The position numbers and the translations under genes were made by a program. This document shows, piece after piece, positions 61,501-64,000 of a stretch of 64,000 bases of DNA. This stretch comes from Isoetes taiwanensis. Its lineage: Eukaryota; Streptophyta; Lycopodiopsida; Isoetales; Isoetaceae. The notes below the pieces were generated by a model. That model saw nothing but the letters and a program-made list of their open reading frames with translations, was not told the DNA's origin and searched no databases. The stretch is from positions 124,001 to 188,000 of the forward strand of contig JAJEKV010000221.1 in NCBI GenBank assembly GCA_021234155.1, in the 5' to 3' direction. Positions within the stretch are counted from its first letter, which is position 1; each line of letters begins with the position of its first letter.

Positions 61501-62320
61501 TAAATAAATTAAAAAAAAAAAAAAAACCAATGGCATGCAAGGCTCGAGAACCTGTACTTTAGGGTTGTGAGGCAAATCCTTTTACTTCTCTGAATCTTCA
61601 AAGAGGAAGGAACAAGTATGTCCTTTGATTTCGAAGCGTGAAGCTCGAGGCTTAATCCGGCTTCTACTACTCTCGATTCTTGATATTTCGCCGTAAAGGT
61701 TAGCTTTAAGGGCTTTTTTTTCCACAAGTGTTTCTCCCTTAGTAGATGAATGGGATGAGAGAGTTTACGCCTTTGCCGGAGTCCGCCCCACATGGTTACA
61801 TCCGCTTTCGGTTTAACAGAAACAAAAAGTTGAATAACGACTCTCCACCATCACAATCTGAAGCTGAAAGCCTCGACAGGGCTGGGTCCAGTAAAAGGGC
61901 TTCTTTTTTTCCACACTGTTTCTCCTCAAGTAGACGAATGGACAGAGCTTGGACGAAATATGGTTGCAAATCCAGGTTGAAGTCGTTGGCTGCTCCTCCC
62001 CAGATCTGTACCATTTGTTTGTCCATCTGCCCTAAACTAAACCTGTTGTTTGTTCTTGTATTCCTTTTACATATCATGGTGTTTATCTTCTCTTGCAGAT
62101 CGTGGAGCTTGCTCTTTGCATGGCGCTCCAACCTGCGAACAAAGCGGCTTGTAAGCATTAGCGGAATGGCGGGAATAATTAAAATATTACCGGGTTCTTG
62201 TATTTGTTTTACATATCCCGATTTGTTTATCTTTTTCGGCGGTCGTGGAGCTTGCTCAAAACAAAGGCGTGTCGTGGAATTGAACATTTGTTTTCTTATG
62301 CTACAATATTAGGCCGCCTC
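61501..62320. repeat. Imperfect direct duplications beside a poly(A) run
   Basis: A run of A (about 61,510-61,526) is followed by two pairs of diverged direct repeats: CTTTTTTTTCCACAAGTGTTTCTCCCTTAGTAGATGAATG-type text near 61,710 and 61,900, and TCTTGTAT...TTTTACATATC...CGTGGAGCTTGCTC text near 62,055 and 62,200 (offset about 145 bp). ORFs here on both strands (for example 61,746-62,312) have no recognisable domain. Confidence 0.45.
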
Positions 62321-63100
62321 AACACAATGCATCCTTGTTAGTTGAAGTCGGCTTTGAAGTGGATATGAAAGGATTTTGCATACGATAATAAGAGATCGCC
62401 AATTGCCACATGTTTCTGGTCGTCTGGCGTGGCAATACCTTTCTGACGGGCGGATCTTATCGTTAGCGAGAATCGCTCGCAAGACAAGGCTTGTTGCGGC
62501 ATAGAATGTGAATGGTGAGGATGAAAGCTATGAGATTGATCCCACGGAGAATATGTGAGGAAATGGTCGCCGTGAGCTATAGAGGTCGCCTACAAAGGCT
62601 ATCAGGGGCGCTATAGTCATTAATTTACCATGGCATCACATAATTTCTCTGAGACCTTACTAGTTGGCTTTAAGGTTCTTGAAGTTGCACTTCAGGCCCT
62701 GAAAGTAGATAAGATGGAATGCGAAAATCTTGAATATCGTATGCGTACAAAGGGTTTTTTGCAAAGTCACTACTAGGTGAGTTATGAAATAAGAACTTGA
62801 TAAGGCTATCATTAGGTGCAGTTTTATTTCTTGTAATTTGGTGAATGATTGAATTTGATTACATAATATAATTCCTTACTCTGATGATATTAATAGATTT
62901 CATAATTATGTGATAAGGTTTGCAATTGAAGGTTGGCGAAACTTCATAACATACGATAAATATCTAGCACGAAAATATATATTACTCAGCATTTCCTAAT
63001 TCTACTTTTAAATCTTGCATGTCGTTCTTTTTTGTGCATATATGCCTTGCTTAGTGCTCAAAGCCCTTTATTAAACCCGAAGGGCCAAAAAATTTCCCCA
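62321..63100. other. Intergenic DNA, nothing recognised
   Basis: Mixed composition; no coding domain, RNA gene or transposon end identified. Confidence 0.4.
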
Positions 63101-63574
63101 ACATAACAACACATAATATTAATAAACAACACATAATATTAATGCAAACATAAACCATTGCATTCCAACACATTTAAATTAAATCCCCTAAAACCCCCTT
63201 TGGTTTGGGTGCATATTCACGGGGGTGGCGTGAGGGCAAGAGCCGTAATTGTATTTTGCACGCGTACAAAATCAACACCATATAGTATTTAGCTTGAAAT
63301 CTTATAGTATTTTTGTGAATCTTGTTATACAGTATAGCAAATTTTGTACTTGCATACCCCACAAACGAGGAACTTTACGTACGGTGTAGATTAAGGAATA
63401 AGGGGTGAATATGCCTATCCAACAGCTCTCGTTGCCCGGAGTCACCCCCCGTGTGAATATGCACCCAAACCAAAGGGGGTTTTAGGGGGGATTTAATTTA
63501 AATGTGTTGGAATGCAATGGTTTATGTTTGCATTAATATTATGTGTTGTTTATTAATATTATGTGTTGTTATGT
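63101..63574. mobile_element. Foldback MITE with arms of about 130 bp
   Basis: The left arm (63,101-63,232) and right arm (63,443-63,574) are near-perfect reverse complements, both containing TAATGCAAACATAAACCATT and CCCCTAAAACCCCCTTTGG in opposite sense. The outer part of each arm holds AACAACACATAATATTAAT twice. The loop is about 210 bp. There is no coding capacity. The superfamily is unclear because no target duplication could be fixed. A diverged inner-arm match lies near 37,200. Confidence 0.85.
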
Positions 63575-63865
63575 GTTGTTCTTCTACTCAAGTCAATTCA
63601 AAATTTAACTTTTCAGCAATTATCGTGAAGTATATGAAGAACATAGAGTAGCACAACTTCCAAGTTTAAGGGTTTTTCTTCAATGATGTCTTTAGAAATA
63701 TATGGTGACATTTAAATTGAGAAGATCTATATAGAGGACAACAATAGGGCAACCAAACATCCATATAACGTGGTCAAATTACTCCTTTGTAAAAAATAAT
63801 AAGTGAATAATAATTATGGACAAAATTTTACAAGATTTTCTAAGAAGCCATTACTCTCAAAGGCC

Positions 63866-64000
63866 ATGCTAGTAACAAAGCCATGGAAAGAGCATAGAAA
63901 TTGGAGAAACATCCTGGAGGACATTATGGCAGCCAGGGAGGCTGGCTTTATGTGGCAGAATGAGCTGGTGAGGGCCATGATCTGGACTGGAAATGTGCTG
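63866..64000 (+). CDS. ORF open at the right edge, unrecognised
   Basis: From the ATG at 63,866 the frame is open for 45 codons to the window end. It starts MLVTKPWKEHRNWRNI, then EAGFMWQNELVRAMIW. The GC content rises compared with the AT-rich DNA just before it. I do not recognise the family. It could be the first exon of a host gene or an element ORF. Confidence 0.35.
   Translation, partial: MLVTKPWKEHRNWRNILEDIMAAREAGFMWQNELVRAMIWTGNVL

Noticed and set aside
61746-62312. A 188-codon plus-strand ORF and a 163-codon antisense ORF
   Set aside because: No recognisable domain in either, both overlap internal direct repeats, and neither has promoter or splice support.

Overview
The window looks like one stretch of a large, repeat-dominated land-plant genome. 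Support: five-exon GT-AG gene structure for a plant NIP aquaporin, an LTR element primed by initiator tRNA-Met, plant-type L1 LINEs with a zf-RVT tail, a Helitron terminus, hAT and foldback MITEs, and tRNA-derived SINE-like units. The abundance of a second LINE family and of (GA)n tracts suggests a seed-free vascular plant such as a fern, but that is inference and the species cannot be fixed from this sequence alone.

Layout. 1-689 holds nothing recognisable. 690-24,210 is one nested and rearranged repeat complex. A plant L1 LINE (LINE7) was split by a Ty3/gypsy-like LTR element with 5-bp target duplications (CCATC/GATGG). That element was itself hit by a second LINE (LINE6). One LTR carries a 490-bp hAT MITE, and the LINE7 3' UTR carries a 3.96-kb terminal-inverted-repeat element. 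Later, about 8.56 kb (12,688-21,250) appears to have been inverted, with breakpoints inside LINE6 and LINE7; this one event explains why both LINEs and the two LTRs lie in opposed orientations.

24,830-34,637 is a same-orientation (minus) stack of LINE copies, LINE3, LINE2, LINE1 (with both ORFs), a 40-bp LINE stub and LINE8, plus a SINE-like unit, in which nearly every 5' junction abuts a (TC)n tract on the coding strand. It suggests retrotransposition targeted to a microsatellite. LINE1 carries an animal-L1-like ORF1 (coiled coil, RRM, C-terminal domain) separated from the endonuclease ORF by a single in-frame stop.

34,856-36,598 (minus) is the only convincing host gene: a NIP-subfamily aquaporin of about 275 residues in five exons, with one extra base in a G4 run of exon 1 that breaks the frame. 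36,700-44,840 is mostly AT-rich intergenic DNA with short tandem repeats, a Helitron 3' end and a weak gene candidate near 39.6-40.6 kb.

44,845-55,650 holds LTR-element remains: an LTR related to the first pair, a 5'-truncated Ty3/gypsy element with integrase, a long extra coiled-coil ORF, polypurine tract and 3' LTR, and a separate decayed reverse transcriptase fragment. 56,221-60,300 holds a nearly full LINE with a (TAA)n tail (LINE4) and a 3' LINE fragment (LINE5). The right end has 49-bp and 109-bp tandem duplications, a long-armed foldback MITE and an ORF open at the edge. No rRNA, functional tRNA gene or CRISPR array was seen.
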